DNA of 49,108 bases. Origin: Gammaproteobacteria bacterium. Lineage in GTDB: Bacteria; Pseudomonadota; Gammaproteobacteria; Pseudomonadales; Azotimanducaceae. Each line of letters begins with the position of its first letter. Within the stretch, counting starts at the first letter, position 1. Location: positions 1 through 49,108 of the forward strand of contig JAFIFJ010000090.1 in the NCBI GenBank assembly GCA_020832085.1. The letters run 5' to 3'. Below, piece by piece: positions 8,559-16,454 of the stretch. The position numbers were made by a program, and so were the translations under genes. The notes under the pieces were generated by a model. It made no database searches and had not been told where the DNA came from. It was given only the letters and a program-made list of their open reading frames with translations.

Positions 8559-9404
8559 TCAACGAATGTCCTTCACCTCACGCAGCAGTTCGCCGCGGCC
8601 ACCGCCAGGGCCCGGAGCGAAGAGCTGGTAGCCGATGATGTCGGCATCGATGCGGCCGTTACCCGTTCGGGAATCGACCGTGGCACCGGTGAGCCTCAGA
8701 TCGACTTCTAGCAGAATCGCGCGATTCCTCCGCCCCATGATGTCCGTAGGCAGCCGGGCAATCACGTCCTGTGCTTCCGCGGGGGATAGCGGCCATGCAT
8801 ACACATCCAGCGCATTGCTGAACTGCAGGCGGGTTTCCCGCTGTATGGTATTGGAGTAGGCGCGGACTCCACTGCCGGGGGCGAAGGGCTCGATGTAGAG
8901 CTCCTCGAACTGGGTGTCGTAGGTTCCGAGTTCGCCACGCATGGGCACGCGCGCGAAACCGATGTCCGCTGCCGCTTCGTAGTCGGGCCGGAGTTCGTCT
9001 TCGAGGCCGTCAATGAATGCGTCACTGTCGAAGAACTCATCGACGATCTCGCCGCGATCATACGCGCTGCGACGCCAGTTGGCGGCGACCCAGTCACGAA
9101 TCGGCGGTTCCACGCCGGCATGGTGATACATGGCCCAGATCAGGGCATCCATGTCGAAGGTCTCGAGCCGGCGCCTGCGCTGCGCTGCGGGCGGGGCTGC
9201 CGCAGCCGGTTCCCGGGCGGCCCGCGCGGCGGCCGGGGCAGCTGCCGAGCGTGCCTGCCCTGCTGCTGCAGGCGCTTCCTGCAGAGCCATTGCCGACTCC
9301 AAGGCCTGCTCGCCACCTGACTCGGCAGCAGCAGGTCCAGCGTCGCCGCCACAGGCGACGCAGGCAAGCAGCACGATGGGTATCAGGAAGGCCGAACGCT
9401 GCAT
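8559..9404 (-). CDS. Predicted lipoprotein, unknown function
   Basis: A 281-residue protein. The ATG at 9404 is chosen because GAGGGGG lies just upstream and it begins a lipoprotein signal (FLIPIVLLACVACGGD). An upstream in-frame extension has no signal and overlaps the next gene. A low-complexity Ala/Glu/Pro linker follows to about residue 75. The folded part begins FDMDALIWAMYHHAG and ends with IDADIIGYQLFAPGPGG. The central FARVPMRGELGTYDTQFEEL and QFSNALDVYAWPLSPAEA segments suggest a beta-rich domain, possibly near the DUF4852 group (uncertain). It is 10 bp from its upstream neighbour and 16 bp from its downstream neighbour, so it is very probably cotranscribed with both. Confidence 0.7.
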   Translation of the reverse strand: MQRSAFLIPIVLLACVACGGDAGPAAAESGGEQALESAMALQEAPAAAGQARSAAAPAAARAAREPAAAAPPAAQRRRRLETFDMDALIWAMYHHAGVEPPIRDWVAANWRRSAYDRGEIVDEFFDSDAFIDGLEDELRPDYEAAADIGFARVPMRGELGTYDTQFEELYIEPFAPGSGVRAYSNTIQRETRLQFSNALDVYAWPLSPAEAQDVIARLPTDIMGRRNRAILLEVDLRLTGATVDSRTGNGRIDADIIGYQLFAPGPGGGRGELLREVKDIR

Positions 9405-9414
9405 GACCACCCCC

Positions 9415-10440
9415 TCAGAGATCCGTCTGCACGGAAGCGGCGTCGCGAGCAGCCTGTTGCCGCTGTTCCTCCACCGCTGCAGCGATGGCTGCCTCGAACG
9501 CCTGCCCACCGTCGTAGAACGCCTTCTGGTCCATGATGCCGATGGTCAAGGTGTCGGCGAGCAGGTTGTTGCGGGGATCCTTGCGGATACCCGCGGTGAC
9601 GACGAGGCCGCACTCACCGGACCAGCGGTGGGCGCCGAAGAAGCGGTGATTGACGATATTGCAGCGCTGGTACATGGGGTTCTCGCTGCTGAGCCTGCGC
9701 CCCCTGAGGTCGTAGACCCAGGTCATCGCGATGTCACCGGCCCGCAGCGGCATCCGGTTGCGGGCGAGGGTCTCATCGACGCTGGGCTCGCCGTATTTGG
9801 CAATCAGCGCCTGCTGCAGACTCTCGGCGGTGGGCTTGGCGTCCGGTTCGTAATCCCGGCTCCGCCAGACGCCACCGGCCACCTCCTGGCCGTGCATACC
9901 CGTGAACGCCACGAAGACCTCATCGGTCGCGTTCCGGATCATCGACAGCCCGGACCCCTGGGGACCGCCCGTGCACTCGCCGCTGCCCTGCATGGAGCGC
10001 ATGGAGCGGGCAATATCCTGGCCCGTGCACGGAATCCCATTGCTGGCGCGAAGCAGCTGTCGCGTGGGCAAGCCACCGGTGTTGCGGACCGTCCAGACGG
10101 AGCCCGTTTCAACACGGTAACCTTCGTCCCGACAGGCGAGAATGCCTTCCACCTCCTCGAAGGTCTGACCCGGGCGGACGCCGAGGATGTCGTCCACCGG
10201 GGCACCTTCGGGGGGGCCGGACGTCGTCAGTTCGGGGGGACAGCGGCGGCTGTCGGTTGCCGCAGCAGGCTGCGCGGCAGCCGGTGGGTTGGTGCTGGCA
10301 GGCGTCGCGCCCGCAGCCCCCGCTGCCGTTGCCGGTGCAGCGGCCGCATCCGGTCCGCCGGGTGCTGCGTCGTCGCCTGAGCCACAGCCCACGGCGGCGA
10401 GCACCATGGCAGCAGCGAGCATGCCTCGAGTGATCCACAT
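9415..10440 (-). CDS. Predicted lipoprotein, paralogue of the 7739-8542 product
   Basis: A 341-residue lipoprotein from the ATG at 10440, fixed by a near-perfect ribosome site (AAAGGAGGTG). The signal ends at the lipobox AAVGC. An Ala/Pro-rich linker runs to about residue 60. The domain then begins DDILGVRPGQTFEEVEGIL and contains LQQALIAKYGEPS, MTWVYDLRGRRLSS, a C...ECGLVV cysteine pair and a charged C-terminal helix. This order matches the 7739-8542 protein and implies gene duplication with divergence. It also carries extra cysteines (RCPPE, LACRDEG, PCTGQ, ECTGG) that the shorter copy lacks. Function unknown. Confidence 0.7.
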   Translation of the reverse strand: MWITRGMLAAAMVLAAVGCGSGDDAAPGGPDAAAAPATAAGAAGATPASTNPPAAAQPAAATDSRRCPPELTTSGPPEGAPVDDILGVRPGQTFEEVEGILACRDEGYRVETGSVWTVRNTGGLPTRQLLRASNGIPCTGQDIARSMRSMQGSGECTGGPQGSGLSMIRNATDEVFVAFTGMHGQEVAGGVWRSRDYEPDAKPTAESLQQALIAKYGEPSVDETLARNRMPLRAGDIAMTWVYDLRGRRLSSENPMYQRCNIVNHRFFGAHRWSGECGLVVTAGIRKDPRNNLLADTLTIGIMDQKAFYDGGQAFEAAIAAAVEEQRQQAARDAASVQTDL

Positions 10441-10446
10441 GGTTCT

Positions 10447-10456
10447 CACCTCCTTT
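10447..10456 (-). promoter_or_regulatory. Strong Shine-Dalgarno that sets the start of the 9415-10440 lipoprotein
   Basis: On the minus strand the sequence reads AAAGGAGGTG, then six bases, then ATG (10440-10438). An alternative GTG at 10449 lies inside this site, so it cannot be the start. Confidence 0.7.
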
Positions 10457-10489
10457 CACTATGCAGGTTGGGCCGGCGCTGCCTTTGCC

Positions 10490-10783
10490 TCATGGCATCT
10501 GCCGCTTGAGCTCCATGCCCATCGGGCCGTAGAGCCGGTCGTCCCGCCGCGTCAGCACCAGCGTGCCCTGGGGCCCCGTCACCAGGACCCGGTCGCCGTC
10601 CAGGTGGTAATCCGCCACCACGGTGGTGCCGAGGACGGTGAGGTGCGCTTGTCCCTTGCCGCGGAACTCGTAGCGGGTCATGCCCAGATCGTCCTCGTAG
10701 GTCCCCAGCAGATCGTCCCGGCCGCACCCGGCCAACGCGATCACGGCGGTCAGCACCATCGAGATGAGTCGAATGCGGACCAT
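10490..10783 (-). CDS. Small predicted lipoprotein
   Basis: A 97-residue protein with a lipoprotein signal (SMVLTAVIALAGC, lipobox LAGC). The mature part is only about 78 residues: GTYEDDLGMTRYEFRGKGQ, then alternating beta strands (LTVLGTTVVADYHLDGDRVL) and LYGPMGMELKRQ. Such short beta-rich lipoproteins resemble lipocalin-like or copper-resistance NlpE-like barrels that report 'formula text' on lipid or metal, but I cannot assign one. It is the first gene of the leftward run of four envelope genes and is divergent from the HTH-TPR regulator at 10982. Confidence 0.65.
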   Translation of the reverse strand: MVRIRLISMVLTAVIALAGCGRDDLLGTYEDDLGMTRYEFRGKGQAHLTVLGTTVVADYHLDGDRVLVTGPQGTLVLTRRDDRLYGPMGMELKRQMP

Positions 10784-10866
10784 GCCCGCCCCTTTGACGT
10801 GGCCAATAGCGGCAGCCTCGACGGTGCCCCGTCACCGGCCGCCGGTCATCGACAGCTAACAGCGTT

Positions 10867-10888
10867 TATCTGCAGGTAACGGCAGATA
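10867..10888. promoter_or_regulatory. Inverted repeat in the divergent intergenic region
   Basis: Arms TATCTGC (10867-10873) and GCAGATA (10882-10888) are separated by 8 bases. The site lies between the divergent small-lipoprotein gene and the HTH-TPR gene, where an operator would be expected. Related CTGCCGCT/ATCTGCC words recur just after the HTH-TPR gene, near 13030-13050. Confidence 0.4.
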
Positions 10889-10924
10889 GGGCGGAACCGG
10901 CGGTTTCCCCGGCTTGTTAATGCT

Positions 10925-10937
10925 GTGTTATAAACAC
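10925..10937. promoter_or_regulatory. Short palindrome with TATAAA core upstream of the HTH-TPR gene
   Basis: GTGTT (10925-10929) and AACAC (10933-10937) flank ATA. The TATAAA it contains could serve as a -10 element for the gene at 10982, but I see no well-spaced -35 partner. Only weak support. Confidence 0.25.
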
Positions 10938-10981
10938 CGGCCCGGGCCGAGGGTCGGCCGCCGGAGAAGGTTGCCGAAGGA

Positions 10982-13015
10982 ATGGCGCCCTCGAGCCAGA
11001 GCAGCCGCAAGCGGGGCGTTCGCGCCTCACGGCCTCGTCTGTACCACGCCCTGACCGAAGCGGGTTTTCGCAGTCAGGCGGCGCTGGCGGAACGCATCGC
11101 CGACCTCGAAGAACTCGACCACGCGCCGAAGGATCTGGTCAGCCGCGTGTTCCGGGAGCAGCCCGTCGAGCTGCAGACGCTGGAGCGGGTCGCGCGCGCA
11201 CTCGGCACCGAAGCCTGGACGCTCTATAAGACCTCAGACGAACCTGAACCCGAGCCTGGCCAGGGCCCGCAGCCATCGGCAGACGAGCCTGCCAGGGGGA
11301 TGCCCTGGCAAGCGCTTTCAGCGTTCCTTGTGCTGCTGTTGTTGGGCGGCGGCATCTGGTGGGTAACCTCCGCCGCCGACCGCTCACTTCCCGAGGCGGC
11401 GCAAACTGCGAATCAGGCCGGTTCACCTCTGCTGCGCGCGTCCCCCACCTTGGTGCTGCAGCCCTTTCCCGGTGACGAGGACGACCGCTTCACCGAAACC
11501 CTGCGCAGCGAACTCGGGGAGCGCTTCCAACTCGCCTCACCGACGGCAACGATTCTGGTCAACGGACTCGAAGCGGAGGAGGCCGCGAGGCGCCTGCGCG
11601 TACAGGCCGTCATCGATGGCGAGGTCCATACCCTGGGACGTTTCAGCGGCATTCGTGTGTTCCTCTATAGTGGCGGCCTGCGGCAGCAGGTTTGGGCGGA
11701 GACGGTTCCGGCGTCGGACCTCCCCGGGCGCACTGCGGACGTCGCGCGCGCGGCCGCGCGCGCCGTCGCCCATGCGCTGGGCCTGCCCGCAGGCGGCAGC
11801 GACTGGCCCCGGCATTATCCGCTGGCGCCCATTCAGGACTACTACCTGGAGGGTCGGCTGCATCTGGATGGCCCCGCCAGCGAACTCAACATCCGGCGCG
11901 CCCAGAGTCGTTTCGAGGCCGCCCTGCGCCAGGACGCCAACTATGCAGACGCCCACGCGGGGCTCTGCGAAGCGCTGCTCGAGGAGTACTGGATGGAGGA
12001 TGCCCAGCGCGCGCTGAACGATGCGGCGTTGGCCTGCGGGCGGGCGATGCAGCTCGCTCCCGATGCCCCGGCGACCCGTATCGCGCAGGCACACTTTTTC
12101 CGGGTCACAGGACGTCTGGACGAGTCACTGCAGGTCCTCGAAGCGCTGCTGGCCGAGCACCCGGACGACAGCGCCGCGCTGGTGGGCCTGGCCGCTACCC
12201 GACTGCAGCGCTTTCGCAGCGAGCGGGAGCGCGAAGAACTCGAAGTGGCCAAGACCGCCGCGGTGCGCGCCACCACGGCGGATCCGCATTTCTGGAAGCC
12301 GCCGTTCTGGCTCGCCATCCTGGAATACTTTTCCGGCGACATCGCCGCAGCCATCGCTGCTGCGGAAATGGCCCTGGAGCGGGACGAAAACGAGTTCGTA
12401 CTCGCGAACCTGGGCACCTTCCACTTCTGCGCCGATCAGATCCCTGAGGCCCGCTGGGCCTACGAGCGTGCGCGGGACGTCGCACCCCATTCCTACGTCG
12501 GCGACGAGTTCCTCGGCATGCTGCTCTACCTCCTTGGCGACTTCGAGCAGTCCGCAGCGCTGCGGCAGCGTGCCATCGACCGTCTCACCGCCGTGGGTGA
12601 ACCGGAAATCCACGAGATGTGGGGCAACCTGGCGGATGCCTACCTGCTCAGCGGTGAGGAGGGCAGCGCCGTCGAGGCCTTCATCAAGGCCGCCGAAATC
12701 GCGGAACGGGACGTGCTGCAGGGCATCGAGACCCCCTCCGATCGTGCCTCCCGCGCCTACTACTACACCATGCTGCTGCGCCTCGCGCCGGACACCGTTC
12801 CCGCAACCGCCGCCGTTCGCATCGTGGACGATCTCCGCGAGGTCGCGGACAGCGACCTCGAACCGGGGCCGGCCATCCGACTGGCCAAGGCCTGGCTGCA
12901 GCACGACCGGCCGGAGCGAGCCCTGACTGCCTTCCAGCAGGCGGTTGCCCATTGTGGCGGCTACGCCAGCACGCCGGAACTGGCCTCGCTCAGGACGCTG
13001 CTGGCTGCGGAGTGA
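10982..13015 (+). CDS. Membrane-bound regulator: HTH domain, one TM helix, TolB/CadC-like domain, TPRs
   Basis: A 677-residue protein. Residues about 18-82 form a helix-turn-helix-like domain (RLYHALTEAGFRSQAALAER and LETLERVARALG-type helices, XRE-like). A Pro/Glu-rich linker follows. One transmembrane helix (LSAFLVLLLLGGGIWWV) lies around residue 110. An alpha/beta domain at about 150-260 (LVLQPFPGDEDDRF, ATILVNGLEAEEAARRLRVQ, VIDGEVHTLG) matches the TolB-N-like module found between the TM and TPRs of CadC-type and adenylate-cyclase-type regulators. Tetratricopeptide repeats then run to the C-terminus. The layout predicts cytoplasmic DNA binding with periplasmic sensing by the TPRs. Its likeliest targets are the divergent lipoprotein genes (inference). 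Confidence 0.75.
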   Translation: MAPSSQSSRKRGVRASRPRLYHALTEAGFRSQAALAERIADLEELDHAPKDLVSRVFREQPVELQTLERVARALGTEAWTLYKTSDEPEPEPGQGPQPSADEPARGMPWQALSAFLVLLLLGGGIWWVTSAADRSLPEAAQTANQAGSPLLRASPTLVLQPFPGDEDDRFTETLRSELGERFQLASPTATILVNGLEAEEAARRLRVQAVIDGEVHTLGRFSGIRVFLYSGGLRQQVWAETVPASDLPGRTADVARAAARAVAHALGLPAGGSDWPRHYPLAPIQDYYLEGRLHLDGPASELNIRRAQSRFEAALRQDANYADAHAGLCEALLEEYWMEDAQRALNDAALACGRAMQLAPDAPATRIAQAHFFRVTGRLDESLQVLEALLAEHPDDSAALVGLAATRLQRFRSEREREELEVAKTAAVRATTADPHFWKPPFWLAILEYFSGDIAAAIAAAEMALERDENEFVLANLGTFHFCADQIPEARWAYERARDVAPHSYVGDEFLGMLLYLLGDFEQSAALRQRAIDRLTAVGEPEIHEMWGNLADAYLLSGEEGSAVEAFIKAAEIAERDVLQGIETPSDRASRAYYYTMLLRLAPDTVPATAAVRIVDDLREVADSDLEPGPAIRLAKAWLQHDRPERALTAFQQAVAHCGGYASTPELASLRTLLAAE

Positions 13016-13162
13016 TCCGCGGTCGCGCTTGTCTGCCGCTATCTGCCGCTAAGGCACCCAAACCTGCGATGCATCCGCCCCGGCTGCCCCGCCATGCTCC
13101 TCGTTGTCTGTTGTTCCGCTCCCGCCGTCGCGCGGCCGGAGCTCTCACGAGGAGAACACGCC

Positions 13163-14215
13163 ATGGCCACAAGGCTCTTCGCCAGCGCCCTGCTTGCAGC
13201 GCTCATGCTCCTGCCGATGCCGGGTTACAGCGACGGCAGCCGGCACCTGCTGATTCCGCCCGGCCCGGCGGCCGACTTGTTGCTGGAAACGGTGGAGCAC
13301 GCCGTCTGGGCACGGGACGGCAATGGCTCGGAGCGACCCGTTTACGTGGTGTACAGCACCGACTGCATCTGGAGCCGGCGCCTGCACGACGAGACGCGGG
13401 CGTTGACCACCGATTTCGAGCTGCGCTGGGTTCCGAGCCGCGGACCCCATGCCGATCATGTGGTTTCGGAGCGCAACGGCACGGCAGTGACGAACGCCTT
13501 CGCTGGTCGCGGGGGCAACGTCGACACCGCCGTCGGGCGGGCGGCCGTCAGCTACAACTATCGGGTCGTCATGAGCCTGCTGGAGCAGCTCTCGGCCGTG
13601 CAGCCCGGCTACCGCGTTTCGTATCCGACCCTGATCTATCGCACGGACGAGGGCGTCGAAGTGATCGACGGCTTTCCCTCCAACGTCCGTCAGCTCGTTC
13701 AGCGGGTAGCGCGTCAGGAGGACAGGGCTGAACTCGAACCTGCCGGGCTCCGAATCGTCGGAACACGCTATCAGCGCCTGCGCTCCGTCCACCTTGACCA
13801 CTACCCCAACATGACGGACGAACCGCGGCTGCTACGGGCCTTCCCTGATCACCACGCGCCGTGGGTCATGAACCTCGAACCGGAATACAGCGTGGCCGTC
13901 TCGGCCGTGATCGACGGCGGTGAGTGGCTGGAATTGACCCCCTTCGGGCGCAATGACCCGCCCGCCTACGTGCATGATCCCTTCTATGCCCGTATGGCGA
14001 CCCTGCAGTACCAGGTGCGCCCGGCGCGCGGTACCTACACCGCGGGCCGGCAACCGGGGCAGGCCTTGCGGCTGCCCATGAGCGGCGCTCCGGTAGTCGC
14101 CGACGTTCCCGCCGGCGTGCGCATACCGAGAACCGGCGAGGTCCACATCGACGGTCAGATCTGGGATCAGGTGCAAGTGTTCACGGACGGCACCCGGGGC
14201 TACATACCGCGCTGA
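13163..14215 (+). CDS. Periplasmic thioredoxin-fold-like protein with C-terminal SH3-like domain
   Basis: A 350-residue secreted protein. The ATG at 13163 has AGGAG nine bases upstream and opens a Sec signal (ASALLAALMLLPMPGYS). The next part has a DsbG/thioredoxin-like pattern: PVYVVYSTDCIWSRRLHDET, LRWVPSRGPHADHVVSERN, then a conserved GRGGNV segment and YPTLIYRTDEGVEVIDGFP. The usual CxxC is reduced to a single cysteine (CIWS), so a disulfide shuttle is doubtful. The last 60 residues (LRLPMSGAPVVADVPAGVRI, then GQIWDQVQVFTDGTRGYIP) read as a bacterial SH3 domain. An earlier in-frame start (13094) is rejected because it lacks a ribosome site. Role unknown. Confidence 0.65.
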   Translation: MATRLFASALLAALMLLPMPGYSDGSRHLLIPPGPAADLLLETVEHAVWARDGNGSERPVYVVYSTDCIWSRRLHDETRALTTDFELRWVPSRGPHADHVVSERNGTAVTNAFAGRGGNVDTAVGRAAVSYNYRVVMSLLEQLSAVQPGYRVSYPTLIYRTDEGVEVIDGFPSNVRQLVQRVARQEDRAELEPAGLRIVGTRYQRLRSVHLDHYPNMTDEPRLLRAFPDHHAPWVMNLEPEYSVAVSAVIDGGEWLELTPFGRNDPPAYVHDPFYARMATLQYQVRPARGTYTAGRQPGQALRLPMSGAPVVADVPAGVRIPRTGEVHIDGQIWDQVQVFTDGTRGYIPR

Positions 14216-14322
14216 GGTACGTGGGGGCAGCGCGGATCGATGGGACACACTGGCGGCATGGCGGCCTCGGCAATCTCTGCGGGCGCCGGTGCCACGTCCT
14301 CGCGCCACCGGTCGGCGTACGG

Positions 14323-14570
14323 ACAGACCCTGAAACCGCTGCCGCAGTCGATGACGATGTCGTGGCCGCCAGCAGTCTCGATGCGCACGCAGGTGGTCCA
14401 GCCGCCGTGAACCCGGGGTTCCGGAATATCGAAGCGCCTGCGGTAGGCGAGCAGGGAGCGGCGATTGATGGGGCCGCCGAGGACCTCTTCGATGGTGGCA
14501 CCGTTGCGACCGTCAGCATCGGCGTAGCGTTCGATATCGGCGAACACCTGCGCGAGCAGATCGTGATCGG
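14323..14570 (-). pseudogene. Duplicated fragment of the 5116-6300 hydrolase gene
   Basis: This 248-bp piece matches 5953-6200, with roughly a dozen substitutions by eye. It encodes a copy of part of the hydrolase from FADIERYADADGRNGATI to DCGSGFRVC, without the metal-binding motif. It joins directly to repeat copy B. Relative to the parental locus, the 197 bp between 6201 and 6397 are missing, so the hydrolase fragment and the repeat were duplicated together. It is non-functional as a gene. Confidence 0.85.
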
Positions 14571-14577
14571 GGCGATG

Positions 14578-14855
14578 ACCCCTGGTCAGACTAGGGTGCC
14601 GGAAGCTAACACCCTGATTTGGCTATTTGTTTTCTCCGATGAGGTGCTGGATCAGCCCTTAGAGGGCCGCTTTCTTGGGCAAAAATCGCCGTTCAAGCTG
14701 CTCCGGGGTCGCTGGAAAGTCGCCCGACCTAGCGTGCTTAGAGGGTCTGTTTTGGCCCGCAAAAGTGAGAATCAAGGCAACGTAACGCTCGGCTAAGGTC
14801 TCCACACTTTCGCCATTGATGATGTGGTGTAGTTTGATCTGGTCTGACCCCCGGG
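14578..14855 (+). repeat. 280-bp dispersed repeat, copy B
   Basis: A close relative of copy A. It shares the left end ACCCCTGGTCAGACTA and the right end GGTCTGACCCCCGGGG. The inner hairpin AGCCC-TTAGA-GGGCC and the GAGGGTCTGTTTTGGCCCG block are preserved; the CCCG/CGGG stem is broken. It follows the duplicated hydrolase fragment. Confidence 0.85.
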
Positions 14856-14891
14856 GTTCCCGGCCTTCGAAACACTCCGAACGGATGCCCC

Positions 14892-15323
14892 ATGATTGAC
14901 GAGACCGATTTGGTCGGCCCGTTCCGCGACCGACTCCAGCTTTCCTTCGAGAATGATCCGGTCTGTGCGGTACTGCGTCCGCGCGGTGCGTTCAGCCCGG
15001 AAGCGGGCCTCGCGTGGATCGGCATCGCGGTGGCGGACCCGCGCTACCATGCGGGCATGTCCATCCTCTACGACCTCACGGATCTCGACCCGCGTTCCCT
15101 GACCACGGCGACCATCCGGAAATACGTCCAGCGCATCCGCGACCACTCGGCGCCGGCTGCCGAGCGGGTGCGGGTCGCGTTCATTGCCCCGAGTCCCGTG
15201 GCCTTCGGCATGATTCGCATGTTCGAGGCCTTCGCGAGTTTCGAGGTGCCGCGCGACCGGGCCGTCTTCAGGACCATGGACGAAGCCCTCGCCTGGCTGC
15301 GGAACACGCCAGACCAAACCTGA
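14892..15323 (+). CDS. STAS/SpoIIAA-like domain protein
   Basis: A 143-residue single-domain cytoplasmic protein. It starts FENDPVCAVLRPRGAFSPEA, has a helical GLAWIGIAVADPRYHAGMSI segment, then LYDLTDLDPRSLT, RVRVAFIAPSPVAFGMIRMF and a C-terminal FRTMDEALAWL helix. This strand-helix order with a terminal 'xxEALxWL' is typical of the SpoIIAA-like STAS family and similar small lipid- or partner-binding proteins. No catalytic residues are evident. It stands alone between repeat copies B and C, with no partner gene. Confidence 0.6.
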   Translation: MIDETDLVGPFRDRLQLSFENDPVCAVLRPRGAFSPEAGLAWIGIAVADPRYHAGMSILYDLTDLDPRSLTTATIRKYVQRIRDHSAPAAERVRVAFIAPSPVAFGMIRMFEAFASFEVPRDRAVFRTMDEALAWLRNTPDQT

Positions 15324-15471
15324 CGCCGTGCTCTAGCGCGGATAGGCAAGATCGCGGGTCTTCTCCAACTGGGCCACGCAGCCGCGTTCGATTGATCCGC
15401 ATGCGGCGGCCCATGGGCTTCTTCAGTAGAGGTAACCCTGGCCCTTGGGTTTTACGTGCTCCGGAACCCGA

Positions 15472-15750
15472 ACCGCCGGTCAGACTACTTTGATCAACTC
15501 TAACATCATGATTTGGCGAAGTTATTCCTTATTTTTTGCCGCTTTAGCCCTTGGAAGGTCTTTTTCGTGGGCAAAAGCCGCGGTTTAGGTTGATCCCGGT
15601 GTCGCTTGGACAGTTGCGCGCCCCAGTGCTCTCAGAGGGCCCTTTTCGGCCAGGGGATAGGGCTCCTAAGGGAGCGGGATGGAGTGGCTAAGGGCTTCCG
15701 ACTTCTGAAAATCAGTGACTTAGTGTGGCTTGCCGTGGTCAGATCCCGGG
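15472..15750 (+). repeat. 280-bp dispersed repeat, copy C (most diverged)
   Basis: The left end is ACCGCCGGTCAGAC and the right end GTGGTCAGATCCCGGG. It keeps the CATGATTTGGC, TCGTGGGCAAAAGCCGCGGT and CTTAGTGTGGCTTGCCGTGG blocks, but the central hairpin is altered (AGCCCTTGGAAGGTC). Its right end overlaps the 3' end of the DUF6482-like gene on the opposite strand. The 148 bp before it hold no gene I can support. Confidence 0.8.
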
Positions 15751-16088
15751 CGCCTCGCGCTCGCGGGGATGTCCGGTGAGCCGAGTTCCTCGCATGTGTG
15801 ATGCTGCACAAGCTGAGCCTGCTGCACGCCGCGCCTGCGAAGCGCCTCCCGCGCGCGCTGCAATGAGTCGAAGTGCGTCACTTTCCCAGACAGATTCTTA
15901 AGTAGACGGGTCGGGCCGCCATCGGCAGGGTCGAGTTCGACCACGTAGCCGCGGCAGGCGCTGGAGCGGATGCGGGCGCTGGTCGCCCGCTGATCGGGGC
16001 GAAAGAACGTGAGGAATGACAATGTGAGGCCTCCGAGCGTTTGATTGCGAAGCTGACGCACAGTAGACAAAGATTGAACAAAGCGCAA
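15720..16088 (-). CDS. DUF6482-like small protein with repeat-derived tail
   Basis: Up to 122 residues. The recognisable part (RGYVVELDPADGG, then TRLLKNLSGKVTHFDSLQRA, REALRRRGVQQAQLVQH and a terminal CEELG) matches the small DUF6482-type proteins common in gammaproteobacteria, which end in a 'LxHxSAYDEMIG' helix. Function unknown. The start is uncertain: the longest frame begins at a TTG (16088), and a GTG lies at 16061. A putative TTGTCA/TATATT pair sits at 16113-16087 on this strand. The last residues, PGSDHGKPH and the stop, are read from the end of repeat copy C. Confidence 0.6.
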   Translation of the reverse strand: MRFVQSLSTVRQLRNQTLGGLTLSFLTFFRPDQRATSARIRSSACRGYVVELDPADGGPTRLLKNLSGKVTHFDSLQRAREALRRRGVQQAQLVQHHTCEELGSPDIPASARRPGSDHGKPH

Positions 16089-16454
16089 TATAATATGGAC
16101 ATTAGTTTGACAATCATCGCTCTCTCTGGAACCATTCTGACGGTAGACAGCTGAACGCCGGTATGGAGTGGCGTAGCACTGCGGACGATTGTCGTCAGCG
16201 CCCCATCCCGGTTGCTCTCCTGACGAGCGCCGGCCCTAGGGTTCGGCTCACGCTCGGCGCAGCACATCCGGCGAAGGGCGAAAATGCGGAGCATGCAACG
16301 CTGGGCCTGATCTGATCGCGGGACGCGCCACGCGGCATCACGTTGCTCCTGGCGCAGCGACGGGAGAGTCTTACGGTCCGAGGGTGGAGTAGGCTTTGCT
16401 CGGCGACGACTACAATCTCGCTGCTTTCCATCACGTCACCACTCTGGAAATCCG
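16089..16454. other. 366-bp intergenic region between divergent genes
   Basis: No supported gene. It begins with a short AT-rich patch (16080-16113) that could hold the leftward promoter described for the DUF6482-like gene. The rest is GC-rich and unstructured to the eye. A rightward promoter for the HAD phosphatase gene at 16455 should lie here, but I cannot pick one out. Confidence 0.4.

Noticed and set aside
15346..15420. Minus-strand reading ending VAQLEKTRDLAYPR and a stop
   Set aside because: Could be the end of a lost gene beside repeat copy C, but about 25 codons without a family match are not enough.
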